Positions 27,086 through 37,906 of a stretch of DNA of 64,000 bases are shown in pieces. Position numbers and translations under genes: made by a program. The notes beneath the pieces were generated by a model that did not search any database, had not been told where the DNA came from, and saw only the letters and a list, made by a program, of their open reading frames with translations. The DNA is taken from positions 5,022,001 to 5,086,000 of the forward strand of contig CP094243.1 of the NCBI GenBank assembly GCA_022749655.1. The letters are read 5' to 3'. Position 1 is the first letter of the stretch, and each line of letters begins with the position of its first letter. Source of the DNA: Xanthomonas phaseoli pv. phaseoli (GTDB taxonomy: Bacteria > Pseudomonadota > Gammaproteobacteria > Xanthomonadales > Xanthomonadaceae).

Positions 27086-27271
27086 TTACTGGCGTGCAGC
27101 GATCGGTGTGGCCGCGTATTCGGCGGCCTGTTCGGCGGCGCGCTCTTCGGCCTCCACCAGCCGCTCGGCCATGGCCCAATGGCGGTCCGCGTGCCCGTCC
27201 GGGCGGCCCTCCGCCTCCCAAATTTCCCGTGCCAACTGGGCAAGCCGCGCCTGCCGTTCCATGTCATTCAT
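27086..27271 (-). CDS. Small DUF2934 protein
   Basis: A 61-residue charged protein: MNDMERQARLAQLAREIWEA, EGRPDGHADRHWAMAERLV, EAEERAAEQ. The pattern REIWEAEGRPDGHADRHW-x-AE matches the DUF2934 domain, a short module often found near or fused to GlgX or other glycogen and stress proteins. It lies 21 bases after the treY stop and before glgX on the same strand, so it belongs to the operon. Function unknown. Confidence 0.85.
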   Translation of the reverse strand: MNDMERQARLAQLAREIWEAEGRPDGHADRHWAMAERLVEAEERAAEQAAEYAATPIAARQ

Positions 27272-27292
27272 TGCGTACGTTTCTCTCGGGGA

Positions 27293-29904
27293 TCAATTGT
27301 CTTGGGACAGCAACACTGCCACCGGCGCACGTGCAAACAGCGTGGATAGCGCCACACGGCCGCGCTGCGGTTGCAGCGTGCTGCCGTCGAGCACATTACG
27401 GTATGTGCCCTCGCCCAATGCCAACGACGCCTGATCCCAGGCGGCAGGCGCCACCAGCAACGGCAGATCGCCCTCGCCCTCAACCCCGGCGCCCAGCCGC
27501 GTAACGGCCACCACCAGCGACTGACCGCGGTATTGGCGACGGAATGCCAGCGCCTGCGCATCGCCGCTGACCGCCACATTCAGCGGCTGATAGTCGCCCT
27601 TCGCAAACAGCGCTGGAAATTCGCCGCGCAACTGCAGCAACAGCGCCGTCAGGCGTGCCTTGACCGCGCCATCGCGCCAGCTGCGCAGCAACCCGGTGAA
27701 GTCGCGCGCCTGCTGCGCCACTGCTGGCGCTGGGCGTAATCCACCGGACGGCGGTTGTCCGGATCCACCAGCGACAGATCCCAGCCTTCGGTACCCTGGT
27801 ACAGGTCGGGCACGCCGGGGACGGTCAGGCGCAAGGTGGTTTGCACCAGGCTGTTGCGCGTGCCCGCGGCAGCGATGTGGTTGCTGGCGCGCAGCAGCGC
27901 GCGCCGCAACGGCAGCCCGGCGCGGCTGCACAGCACCTGCTCCACGGTGGCCTGCACGGCTTGCTCATAGGCCGGCGAGCCGTCGGTCCAGCTGGTGTGC
28001 AGCTTGGCTTCGCGCACCGCCTTGAGCAGCCACTGCGCGATGCGCTCGGCGTAGCCGGCAAGTGGCTCGGTCTGGTCGGCGCCCAGGCCGATCGGCCACG
28101 CCGCCACCAGGGTTTGCCATAGCATCTGCTGGTCGCCGCCAGCCAGGGCCGGCGATTGGAGCGCGTCGGCCAGCGCATCGAACTGGGCGCTCTGCTCGAT
28201 CCACCAGCGCGGTTGCTCGGACAACACCGCCAACCGCATGCGCAGGTCTTCGCCACGCTTGTGGTCGTGGGTGGCGGTGGCCAGCAACGCGCGTGGGTAG
28301 TGCTTGGCACGCTCGAGATTCTGCGCGTGGAACTCGGCCGCGTCGTTGGCGAAATGGGTGGGATGGCTGCCGACCTCGTTGCGCGACAGCAGCACGCCAT
28401 GCCGGTAGAACGCGGTGTCTTCCACTGACTTGGCATTGAGCGGTGCGGACAGCTGCTCCACGCGACGGCGCAGGATGCGCCGCAAGGCGATCTGCGCCCG
28501 GTCTGCGCCGGCATCGTCGAGCAACCACCGCTCGATCGCATCCACGGCCGCCACGATCGATTCCGGCATCCCCTCGCGCGCCTTTGCCGCGGTGGCGCGC
28601 AAACGCTCCGCTTCGCTGCCGGTGATGCCCTTGGCGCCGGCATAGGTGCGATACACCGGGAACCAGCGCAGCAGCACGCACAAGCCGCGCGCCAGCATCT
28701 GCGGGCTGAACTCGCGCGTGGGCGGATCCAGCCGCGCCAACGCCGACAAGGCACCCACGGCGCGATTGAATTCGCTCTGCAGCGGGCCACGCAGGATCTC
28801 GTCGCGGGCGGTGCGTTCTTCCTGCGCAAAATCGCCACTGCGTCCGCTCAGCTTCTGCCAGGCACGCGCCAATGGCTTGAAGCCGGCCGCGTCGTGCAGC
28901 AGCCCGCCCACCTGGTCCATGAAGTCGTAACCGGTGGTGCCATCGCACGGCCAGTCGGCCGGCAGGTGCTCGCCCGGTGCGAGGATCTTTTCCAGGTACA
29001 GGCCCAATGTGCCGGGCTTGAGCCCACGCGTGCGGCCGGCCGCATCCAGCCGGCTGCGCAGCTTGCGCACATAGCCGGTGGGGTCGGTCAGCCCGTCCAC
29101 GTGGTCGATGCGCAAGCCGTCCAGATGGCCTTCGGCCACCAGCCGCAGCGGCAACGCGTGCACCGCGTCGAACACCGCCGGCAATTCCACCCGCAAGGCC
29201 ACCAGCGAGGTGATATCGAAGAAGCGGCGGTAGTTGAGCATGTCGTTGCCCACGCGCCACCAGTTCAGGCGATACGGCTGGCGTTCGATCAACTTGTGTA
29301 GGCGGCCGTCTCCGCGTTTGGCGCCGTCGTTGTAGTCGCGCAGCCACTGCGCACGTGCGGCTCTTTCGGGGATGTCCAGCGTCTGCGGACGAATCGGGTA
29401 ACGCTGGTCGTAATGTGCCAACGCGGCGCTGCCGTCGTCGTCGTCGATCACCAGCGTGATCAGGCCTTCGGCCAGCGCCGTCGCATAGGGGCGGTCCAGG
29501 ACTGCCAGCCACAGTTTGCCGTCGCGCCCAGGCGCGCGCCAATCGATGTCGAACCAGTCGGCGTGCTTGGCGCTGCGGCCATTGCGCAGCACATCCCACC
29601 ACCACGCATTCTGCACATGCGTGGCCATGTGGTTGGGCACGATGTCGGCGATCAGGCCCATGCCGTGTTCGCGCGCGGCCTGCGAGAGCGCCACCAAGGC
29701 GTCTTCGCCGCCGAGTTCGGGATTGACCACGGTCGGGTCGATGTTGTCGTAGCCGTGCGTGGAGCCCGGCACGGCCGTGCCGATCGGCGACAGGTACAGG
29801 TGACTGATGCCCAGGCCTGCGTAGTACGGCACCTGCGCGAGCGCATCGTGCAGGGTGAAGCCGGCATGCAGCTGCAGGCGGGCGGTAGCGCGGAGGTCGA
29901 TCAT
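27293..29904 (-). CDS. treY: Maltooligosyltrehalose synthase TreY, frameshifted near its C-terminus
   Basis: A GH13 enzyme that turns the reducing end of a maltodextrin into a terminal trehalose unit. It starts MIDLRATARLQLHAGFTLHD and shows GISHLYLSPIGTAVPGSTHG, GLIADIVPNHMATHVQNAWW, HLDGLRIDHVDGLTDPTGYV with the nucleophile Asp, YLEKILAPGEHLP with the acid Glu, and TATHDHKRGEDLRMRLAVLS. The frame breaks near 27722 (CAGCAGTGGCGCAGCAGGCG; one more base needed) and continues as AQQARDFTGLLRSWRDG to LSQDN. Restored length is about 870 residues, normal for TreY. The ATG overlaps the malQ stop (ATGA). Confidence 0.92.
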
Positions 29905-31852
29905 GGATGCGGTTCCGAAACGGCCGCGACGCGACGCGCCTCGGCAAAGCCCTGCAGCGCCGAACTCAGGCGCGCATGCGGCAAGGGATCGGGCAGGCGT
30001 CGACGCCAGTTGGGATGCACTTCGACGGTGCCCGGCAGGTTGGGTTGTTCGTCCAGGGCCAGTGCGTCTTCCACTGGCAACAAGGCCAGCGGCGAGACAC
30101 TGGTGGCGGTGAAGCGCAACGCGCCCAGCAGCGGGTCGCGCGTACTGCTCAGGCCGGCGTGTTCGACAGCGGCATCCAGCCGTGCCACATCCTTGTCGCG
30201 CGCGGCGGCATCGTCGCTGGCCTGTGCAGGCTGGATCAATTCCAGCTTGCGCCGCCATTCGATATCGCAGCCGGTGCGCCAGCCGGTGAGCGTGGGCAGA
30301 TCGTGCGTGGTGGTGGTGGCGATGGCGTCCGGCCGCCACAGCGCTGGCGAGACGAATGCGCCATCGTCGTTGCGGGTGAACATCAACACATCGATGCCCA
30401 TCACCCCACGCTGCGAGAGTTCTTCGCGGATGCCCGGCGGCACCACGCCCAGATCCTCGCCGATGACGATCGCCCGGTGCCGCCACGATTCCAGCGCGAG
30501 CAGGTTGAGCAGATCGTGCAACGGGTAGGCCAGATACGCACCTTCGTTGGAGCTGGCGCCATCGGGCACCACCCATAGCCGCATCAGGCCCAGGATGTGA
30601 TCGATGCGGATGCCGCCGCGGTCGCGCAGCACCGCGCGCAACAACGCGATATACGGTGCGTAGCCGCTGCGCCGCAGCGCGGTGGGCGAATACGCACCGA
30701 TGCCCCAATGCTGACCATCGGCATTGAAGGCATCCGGCGGCGCCCCCAGCACCAGACCGCGCAATACGGTATCGGCGGCCGCGGCGGCTTCGGCGCCGTT
30801 GGGGTCGAAGCCCACCGCCAGATCGGCGATCAACCCGATCTTCATGCCGCGCTCGTGGGCCTCGCGTTGCGCATCGGACCAGCTGCGCGCTGCCAGCCAC
30901 ACTGCGTGAACACATGCAGCTGCGGATCGTTGTCGCCGAAGTCCTGCGCAGCAAAGCGTGCAAAGCCCTGCAGCGCTGCGCCGCCTGCGTTGCGGAAGGC
31001 GACCAGATCGGCATGATCGGGCGAAACGCGTGTGTACAACTGGCGCAGCAATTCCCACTTGGCGTGCGCCGAGGCCTGCCAGTCGATCAATGCAGCGTTG
31101 TGCAAGCCATCGAAACGTTCGCGCAGGCCGGGCACCGCATTGATTGCATCCAGCGCCAGTTCGCCAAGGATGCGCACCGGTGCGGCATGCAAGGGATCGA
31201 GAAAGCGCCGATCGCTGGGCGAATACGGGCTGTAACCGCCCGTCACCGGGCGCGAGGCGTGCACCGGACTCAATGCCAGGGCGTCGGCGCCGGCCAAGGC
31301 CGCGTGCCGCAACCATTCCACCGTGCCGGCGGCATCGCCGATACCGCCGTCGTCCAGGCTGCGTGCCGAATACACCTGCAGCGCCATGCCCCAGGCACGC
31401 GGCGATGGCTGGCCACAGGCATCGGCCACGCTGAAGCAGCGTGGCGGCGCCACGGCCACCTGCTGGGTGATCGCGCCGATCTGCAGCGTCCAGTAACCGA
31501 AACGCTGCGGCGCGCGCACGTGCCCTTGCGCATCGGCGCGTGCGTCGTCGCTGGCACCGCTGTCGTCGGTCCAGCGGCCGCTGGCATGCGCCTCCACGCG
31601 CAACGGCAGCGGCTCGCCCACCTGCACCGTCAACAGCGGTGCGGCTTCAGCAGCCTGTGCCTGGCAGCGGCGCAAGCTATCGGCGCGTTGCGCCGCGGTG
31701 GCGGCGGGCAATTCCAACGCGCTGAGTACCGCATGCACCGATTGCTCGCAGACCTGCCGCGGCTGGTCGCTGGCATCCACCCAATCCACCATGACCCCAG
31801 CCGCGGCGGCCAGGGTGCCGAGATCGTCCCCGCCGGGGTCGCGCGCACTCAT
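29901..31852 (-). CDS. malQ: 4-alpha-glucanotransferase MalQ, broken by a 1-nt deletion
   Basis: A GH77 amylomaltase that rearranges maltodextrin chains. It starts MSARDPGGDDLGTLAAAAGV (ATG at 31852, overlapping the treZ stop). The N-terminal half runs through MALQVYSARSLDDGGIGDAA and SPYSPSDRRFLDPLHAAP. The frame breaks near 30898-30902: HVFTQCG is followed one frame over by WLAARSWSDAQREAHERGM. The catalytic half has IGLIADLAVGFDPNGAEAA, RDRGGIRIDHILGLMRLWVV with the Asp, AIVIGEDLGVVPPGIREELS with the Glu, and TTTTHDLPTLTGWRTGCDIE. Restored length is about 650 residues. In the operon it would supply chains of suitable length for TreY. Confidence 0.92.
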
Positions 31853-33606
31853 GCCTGCGCCTCGTGCCAGGCGACGAAGCCATCGACCGGCAAGTGCTGC
31901 GCATCGGCAGCCACGTTTTCGACATGCGCCACGCGTCCGCGCACCGGCGGCAACGGCACCGGCTGGTTGCCCACGTTGAAGGCGATATGCCACAGCCCGC
32001 CCGGCAGCTCCCACGTGGCCGTCACCGCGCCATCGGCCAGCACGCTGGCCCGCACCGCACGCGCTTGCGCCGGGCCCGGCACCAGCCACTGACGACGCAC
32101 GTCCAGCAGCGCCTTGAACCAGCTTGCCCACTGCGCGCCGTCGCCATGCGCGGCATCGGCAATCGGCGAACGCGAGGCCGCGAACGTGGAATGGCTGTTC
32201 GGGTCCGGAATGGTGGCGCGCTGGGCTTCATCGGCGAACGCGGCAAAGTGCGCGAACTCGCGCCGGCGCCCTTCGCGCACCGCCTCGTCCAGCGGCGGGC
32301 CGAAGTCGGTGAAGAACAGGAACGGTTGCTTGGCGCCCCACGGTTCGCCCATGAAAAACAGCGGAATCATCGGCGTCAATGCCGTCAGCGCCAAGGCCGC
32401 GCGCAAACGTTGCGGCGACACCAGCACGGTCAGCCGCTCGCCGCGGGCGCGGTTGCCGATCTGGTCGTGATTCTGCGCAAACACCACGAACTTGTGCGGC
32501 GGCAGGGCGCCACTGGGTTCGCCCCGCACATGGCCGCGCGGGTCCGGCTCGCCCTGATAGGCAAACCCTTCGCCCAGCACGCGTGCCAGGTGTTCAGTCG
32601 GCTTGTCGGCGAACGCAGCGTAATAGCCTTCCTCTTCGCCGGTGAGCAGCACATGCAGGGCGTTATGGAAGTCGTCGTCCCACTGCGCGGTATAGCCACG
32701 CTGCAGTTGCGAGGCCTGGTTGGCCTCGTTTTCCAGCACCAGATGCACATGCCGCCCGGCCGGCAGGCTGGCCTCGATGGTCTCGCGCAAGGTATCCAGG
32801 AACGCGTTCGGCGATATCGCATGCACCGCATCCAGGCGCAGGCCGTCAAAACCGTATTCGTGCAGCCACATCAGCGCGTTATCGAGAAAATACCGCTGCA
32901 CCGGCGGCTTGCGGAAATCGATCGCCGCACCCCACGGGGTGGGCTTGTCTTCGTTGAAGAACGGCGCGGCGTAGCTATGCAGGTAATTGCCGTCCGGGCC
33001 GAAGTGGTTGTAGACCACATCCAGCAACACCATCAGGCCGTGCCCGTGCGCGGCATCGATCAGCGCCTTCAGTTCGTCCGGTGTGCCATAGGCTTCCACC
33101 GGTGCATACGGCAGTACGCCGTCGTAGCCCCAATTGTGCGCGCCGGGAAACGCGCTCAACGGCATCAGTTCGATGGCGGTGATGCCCATTGCCGCCAGCT
33201 GCGGCAATTGCGCCTGCACACCGGCATAGCCGCCGCACGTGCCGACATGCACTTCGTAGATCACCGCCTCGTCCCACGGCCGCCCCTGCCACTGGGTGTT
33301 TTGCCAGGCATAGCCGTCGGTTGGCTGTACCGCGCTGGGGCCGTGCACGCCTTCGGGCTGCCAGCGCGAGGCTGGGTCCGGGACCGGCTCGCCGCCGTCG
33401 ACGCTGTAGCGGTAACGCGCATCGGCGGCGCAGTCGATGAGGGCGCTGAAGAAACCGTCCTGTCCCGCCTGCAGCGCGCTGCGCGCGCCGTTGGCGAAGA
33501 CCACATCCACGTTCTTGGCCTCTGGAGCCCAGAGCGCAAAGCGCACCTGTCCCTCACCCGCCGGCCAGGCGCCCCAGGCCGGTGTGATCGCATTGCGCTG
33601 GTTCAT
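31849..33606 (-). CDS. treZ: Malto-oligosyltrehalose trehalohydrolase TreZ
   Basis: A 585-residue GH13 enzyme that releases trehalose from the maltooligosyltrehalose made by TreY. The N-terminal CBM48-like domain reads [20 protein letters not shown]. The barrel has MVLLDVVYNHFGPDGNYLHS, GFDGLRLDAVHAISPNAFLD with the Asp, HLVLENEANQASQLQRGY with the acid Glu, and VVFAQNHDQIGNRARGERLT. The frame is intact. It begins two bases after the glgB stop and its own stop overlaps the malQ start, so expression is coupled in the glg/tre operon. Confidence 0.95.
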   Translation of the reverse strand: MNQRNAITPAWGAWPAGEGQVRFALWAPEAKNVDVVFANGARSALQAGQDGFFSALIDCAADARYRYSVDGGEPVPDPASRWQPEGVHGPSAVQPTDGYAWQNTQWQGRPWDEAVIYEVHVGTCGGYAGVQAQLPQLAAMGITAIELMPLSAFPGAHNWGYDGVLPYAPVEAYGTPDELKALIDAAHGHGLMVLLDVVYNHFGPDGNYLHSYAAPFFNEDKPTPWGAAIDFRKPPVQRYFLDNALMWLHEYGFDGLRLDAVHAISPNAFLDTLRETIEASLPAGRHVHLVLENEANQASQLQRGYTAQWDDDFHNALHVLLTGEEEGYYAAFADKPTEHLARVLGEGFAYQGEPDPRGHVRGEPSGALPPHKFVVFAQNHDQIGNRARGERLTVLVSPQRLRAALALTALTPMIPLFFMGEPWGAKQPFLFFTDFGPPLDEAVREGRRREFAHFAAFADEAQRATIPDPNSHSTFAASRSPIADAAHGDGAQWASWFKALLDVRRQWLVPGPAQARAVRASVLADGAVTATWELPGGLWHIAFNVGNQPVPLPPVRGRVAHVENVAADAQHLPVDGFVAWHEAQA

Positions 33607-33608
33607 CG

Positions 33609-35836
33609 TTATTTCTCCGCTTGCAGATAGATCGTGGCCAGCGGCGGCAGGGTCAGGCGCAGACGTTGCGCATGCCCATGCATGCCCACCGGCTCGGTCG
33701 CCAAGCGACCGCTGTTGCCGAGGTTGCTGCCGCCGTAATGGGCACTGTCGGTGTTGAGGATCTCGCGCCAGAGGCCGGCACGCGGCACCCCACGTGATAG
33801 TCGTGATGCGGTTGCGGGGTGAGGTTGCTCACTGCCAGCAACGGTGCGCCACCGTCAGGATCGTGGCGGACGAACGCCAGCACGCTGTTGCGCGCATCGT
33901 CGGCCACACTCCAGTCGAAGCCTTCAGCGCGATGGGGGCCGCGATACAGCGCTGGCGTACGGCGCAGTGCGGCGTTGAGATCGCCCACCAGTTGCTGCAT
34001 GCCGCGATGCCGCGCGCCATCCAGCAGGTGCCAATCCAGCGACTGGTCGTGATTCCAGTCGGCCCACTGCCCGAATTCGGCGCCCATGAACAGCAGTTTG
34101 TCGCCCGGGTGCGCCCACATCAGCGCCAGATAGGCGCGCAGGTTGGCGAAGCGGCGCCAATCGTCGCCCGGCATCTGCCCGAGCAGGCCACCGGTGCCGT
34201 GCACCACTTCATCGTGCGAGAGCGGCAACACGAAGCGTTCGTCGAATGCGTACACCAGCCCGAAGGTGAGCTGGCTATGGTGATGCGCACGTTCGGCCGG
34301 ATCGCGCTGCATGTAGCCCAGCGTGTCGTGCATCCAGCCCATGTTCCATTTGTGCGTGAAGCCCAGGCCACCCTCGTTGATCGCGGCGGTCACGCCCGGC
34401 CAGGCGGTCGATTCTTCGGCAATGGTGAGCACGCCGGGGAACTGCGTGGCGATGTCGCGGTTGAGCTGGCGCAGGAACGCGACCGCCTCCAGATTCTCGC
34501 GGCCGCCATGCGCGTTGGGCACCCACTCGCCTTCGGCACGGCCGTAGTCGCGATACAGCATCGAGGCCACCGCATCCACGCGCAGGCCGTCGAGGTGGTA
34601 ATGCTCGATCCATTCCAGCGCGCTGCCCAGCAGGTAAGCGGTCACTTCCGGCCGGCCGTAGTTGTAGATCAGCGTATTCCAGTCGCGATGCATGCCTTCG
34701 CGCGGGTCGGCATGCTCATACAGCGCGGCGCCGTCGAACTGGGCCAGCCCATGCGCGTCATCGGGAAAGTGCGCGCTGACCCAATCAGGATGACGCCGAT
34801 ACCGGCGCGGTGGCAGGCATCGACGAACTGCGCAAAGCCATCCGGGCTGCCATGGCGCGCGGTGGGCGCATACAGGCCCAGCGGCTGATAGCCCCAGGAC
34901 CCCAAACGGGTGTTCGGTGATCGGCAGCAATTCGATATGGGTGAAGCCGAGCTGCTGCACGTAGGGAATCAACTGCTCGGCCAGGGTTGGCCAGTCCAGC
35001 GGTTGGTTGTGTCCGTCGCGACGCCAGGACGCGGCATGCACCTCGTAGATCGACAGCGGCGCCGGCACGGCGCCGGGGTCGCGGCTGGCCATCCAGGCCG
35101 CATCGGTCCAGGCGAATGTGGCGGCGCTGGGCACCACCGATGCGGTTGCCGGCGGCAATTCGGTCTGCCGCGCCACCGGGTCGGCCTTGAGCAGCACCCG
35201 CCCATCGGCCGCGGTGACGGCATATTTGTACCGGGCGCCGGCGTCCACGCGCGGCAGGAAGAGTTCCCAGAAGCCACCGATGCGCTGCCGCATCGGATGC
35301 CGCCGCACGTCCCAGCTGTTGAAGTCGCCGACCACCGCCACGCGTTGGGCATGGGGTGCCCACAGCGCGAAGCGCACGCCCGGCACGTCGCCACAGTGGA
35401 CATGCTGCGCGCCCAGCGCACGGCGCAACGCCTGGCCGTCGCCGGCAGCGATCTGCAGCAACAGCGATTCGTCCAGCGTGGCCGCGAACGCGTACGGGTC
35501 TTCGACCTCCTGCACCCGGTCTGGCCACACGATGCGCAGCCGGTACGGCCCATCGACCGCCAGAGTGCCTTCGAAGACGCCATCGATAGCGCTGGCCTGC
35601 ATGCGCGCGAGCAGCTTGCCGCGTGGGTCGATCAAGCCCATCGCCTCGGCGCCCGGGGCCAAGACGCGCACCTGACGGCGGCCATCGGCGAGCGGCTTCG
35701 GTCCAAGGACCGCAAAGGCATCGGCCGGCAAGCCATCGGCCAGGGCTTGCAGGGTCTGCGACATTTCCGAGATCCCTTCCGTGGTCATGCCGTCCGCTTG
35801 CGCGCGTTGCTCCTGCCCGCCCTGCCGTTCGCTCAT
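33609..35836 (-). CDS. glgB: 1,4-alpha-glucan branching enzyme GlgB, three frame disruptions
   Basis: A GH13 enzyme that makes the alpha-1,6 branches of glycogen. It starts [20 protein letters not shown] (ATG overlapping the glgA stop), then CBM48 ([20 protein letters not shown]). The barrel has [19 protein letters not shown] (Asp), [19 protein letters not shown] (Glu) and [20 protein letters not shown]. Around 34783-34905 the true frame ([35 protein letters not shown]) is one off, entered near 34899-34906 and left near 34783, so these two indels compensate. A third, near 33788-33791, shifts the end: [20 protein letters not shown] to IYLQAEK, stop at 33609. Restored length is about 742 residues. 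Confidence 0.93.
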
Positions 35837-37419
35837 GGCACCGTCGCGAGCGCGGGCGCGGTGGCAGCGGTGTGTTCGTAGAGCGAGAGGTATTTCTTGC
35901 CTGCCACGTCCCAACCGCTGGGACGCAGCATGGCTGCGCGCCGCATCGCAGACAGCAGGCTGGGCAGGCGGAAGGTGCGGAAGGCGCGTTCCAGGCAGCG
36001 GCGCAGGGCTTCGACGCTGGCGTGCTGGAACAGGAAACCGGTCACGCCGTCGTCCACGGTGTCGATCAGCCCGCCGGTCGCGTGGGCGATCGGCAGGCAG
36101 CCGAAGCGCTGTGCATACATCTGGCTCAGGCCGCAGGGCTCGAAGCGCGAGGGCATCAGCAGGAAGTCGGCACCGGCGAACATCCGCCGGGCCAGGCCTT
36201 CCTCGAAGCCGATGAAGGCGCCCACCTGGCCGGGATAGCGCCTGGTCAGCTCGGCCACCTGCTGTTCGATCTCCGGCTCGCCGCCGCCGATCACCGCGAT
36301 CTGGCCTCCAGCGGCCACGATTTGCGGGGCCACCTCGCAGATCAGGTCAAGGCCTTTCTGATGCACCAACCGCGACACCACCGCAAACAGCGGGCCGGTG
36401 CTCTCGCGCAGCCCGAATGCCTTGCGTACCTGCGCTGCGTTGGCCTGGCGGCCCTGCCATTGGTTCACGCTGAAGTGCGAATCCAGGTATTGGTCGGTGC
36501 GCGGGTCCCAGCTGGCGTCGATGCCGTTGACGATGCCGGTGAGCGCGCCCTTGGCGGCGCGCCCGGCCAGCAGCCGGTCCAGGCCGCAGCCCTGTGCCGG
36601 GCCGGTGATCTGCTTGGCGTAGCTGACGCTGACCGTGTTGACGTGGTCGGCATTGACGATGCCGCCGCGCAGGAACGACATCTGTCCGTAGAACTCCAAC
36701 TCGGCCACCCGCTCGGCGGGGATGCCCAGTGCGGCGGCCATCGAATACGGCACCAGGCCCTGGTAGGCCAGGTTATGGATGGTCAGCAGGCACGGCGTGG
36801 TGCCGCCGGACCAGCGCACATAGCCAGCCGCCAGCGCGCAGGGCCAGTCGTTCAGATGCAGCAGGCGCGGCTTCCAGCCCAGGCCGGCATGGCCGGCGGC
36901 CGCGATCTGCGCGGCGGCATGCGACAAGGTGGCAAAGCGAATCGCGTTGTCTTCGAACTCCGAACCGCTGGTGCTCACATAGGGCGAGCCGTCGCGCTCA
37001 AACAGTTCCTTGGACAACAGGATGTAGATCGGCAGCCCGTCCGATTGCACGATGCGGCCGATATCGCAGGCCGGCAGCGCGGCATGCGCCAACACGCGCC
37101 CCACGATCTCCACCTTGCCTGCGCGCTCGAGCACGGCACGGTAGCCGGGAATCAGCACGCGTACGTCGTAGCGGTGGCGCAGTGCGCGCGGCAGCGCGGC
37201 CGCCACGTCGCCCAACCCGCCAGCCTTGATGAAGTCCGCCATTTCCGACACCACGAACAAGGCGCCGCGCGTGTCTGCCAACGAAACCGGCAAGCGCTCG
37301 TGGTGGCGGATGAAGCGGCCACGCGCATCGCGCGGCCGCCCGCTCTTTTTCAGAGTCGGGAGCAGCGTACTGCGCTCTAAGCGTGCGGTGGTAGCGTGAA
37401 GCGGCATCATGGCAACCAT
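35833..37419 (-). CDS. glgA: Glycogen synthase GlgA
   Basis: A 528-residue GT5 glycosyltransferase that adds glucose from ADP-glucose to the glycogen chain. After a short variable N-terminus come [20 protein letters not shown] (the K-x-G-G-L substrate loop), [58 protein letters not shown] and [20 protein letters not shown], the GT5 E-x-x-x-x-G-L-x-Q motif. It is the first gene of the glg/tre operon; its stop overlaps the glgB ATG. The ATG at 37419 is used; a second ATG three codons later (37410) is equally possible. Confidence 0.95.
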   Translation of the reverse strand: MVAMMPLHATTARLERSTLLPTLKKSGRPRDARGRFIRHHERLPVSLADTRGALFVVSEMADFIKAGGLGDVAAALPRALRHRYDVRVLIPGYRAVLERAGKVEIVGRVLAHAALPACDIGRIVQSDGLPIYILLSKELFERDGSPYVSTSGSEFEDNAIRFATLSHAAAQIAAAGHAGLGWKPRLLHLNDWPCALAAGYVRWSGGTTPCLLTIHNLAYQGLVPYSMAAALGIPAERVAELEFYGQMSFLRGGIVNADHVNTVSVSYAKQITGPAQGCGLDRLLAGRAAKGALTGIVNGIDASWDPRTDQYLDSHFSVNQWQGRQANAAQVRKAFGLRESTGPLFAVVSRLVHQKGLDLICEVAPQIVAAGGQIAVIGGGEPEIEQQVAELTRRYPGQVGAFIGFEEGLARRMFAGADFLLMPSRFEPCGLSQMYAQRFGCLPIAHATGGLIDTVDDGVTGFLFQHASVEALRRCLERAFRTFRLPSLLSAMRRAAMLRPSGWDVAGKKYLSLYEHTAATAPALATVP

Positions 37420-37906
37420 CTAAACGTCCGTCGTAATGTGGGTGGAGACGGAAAAACGGCGAAGCGAAAACCGCCGTCTGCCGATTCAGCCAGACGACTT
37501 GCTACGAGTGAGGAGCGTGGGCAACGCGCGGACTCCACGTCGCCCTTGCAGAGGAATCTACACCCCGACCAAATAAAATATGCGTGAACACGTGCTGACT
37601 TTTCTGCGACAGCCCACATTCCTTTACGCACAGTTGCGCATGCCGCAAGGCATAAGCGCCACATTGCAGTGCAATGACATCCCCGTATCGGTGCGTGGGC
37701 CGTGACATGCACCGAATACGGGAACGTTCGGCCGCGCTCGCCCTCATCTGGGTAACCGGTTCATTGACGTTTCACTTCGTTGATCGCGACAGCGCTTCGC
37801 GTTTGGCCTGCAGGCCGTCGGTGCGCGCTACGGCCCGGCTTGCTCAAGCGCCCCTGCCGCGCGCCGATATCGAGCGTTAGCACAAGACCTCTCGAGACCC
37901 TGGCGC
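37420..37906. other. Divergent intergenic region between glgA and the GGDEF gene
   Basis: About 490 bases separate two divergent genes, with lower GC than the genes around it. It should hold the promoter of the glycogen/trehalose operon and that of the diguanylate cyclase. I could not identify a convincing promoter box or operator. Short frames on both strands have no recognisable content. Confidence 0.5.

Noticed and set aside
29905..31014. A continuous minus-strand extension of treY upstream into malQ
   Set aside because: The extra residues are the wrong frame of malQ. The conserved TreY start (MIDLRATARLQ) is at 29904, overlapping the malQ stop.
31864..33630. A 588-codon plus-strand frame opposite treZ
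   Set aside because: Antisense shadow; treZ is intact with catalytic motifs.
35623..37380. A 585-codon plus-strand frame opposite glgA
   Set aside because: Antisense shadow with His/Gln-rich composition and no motif.
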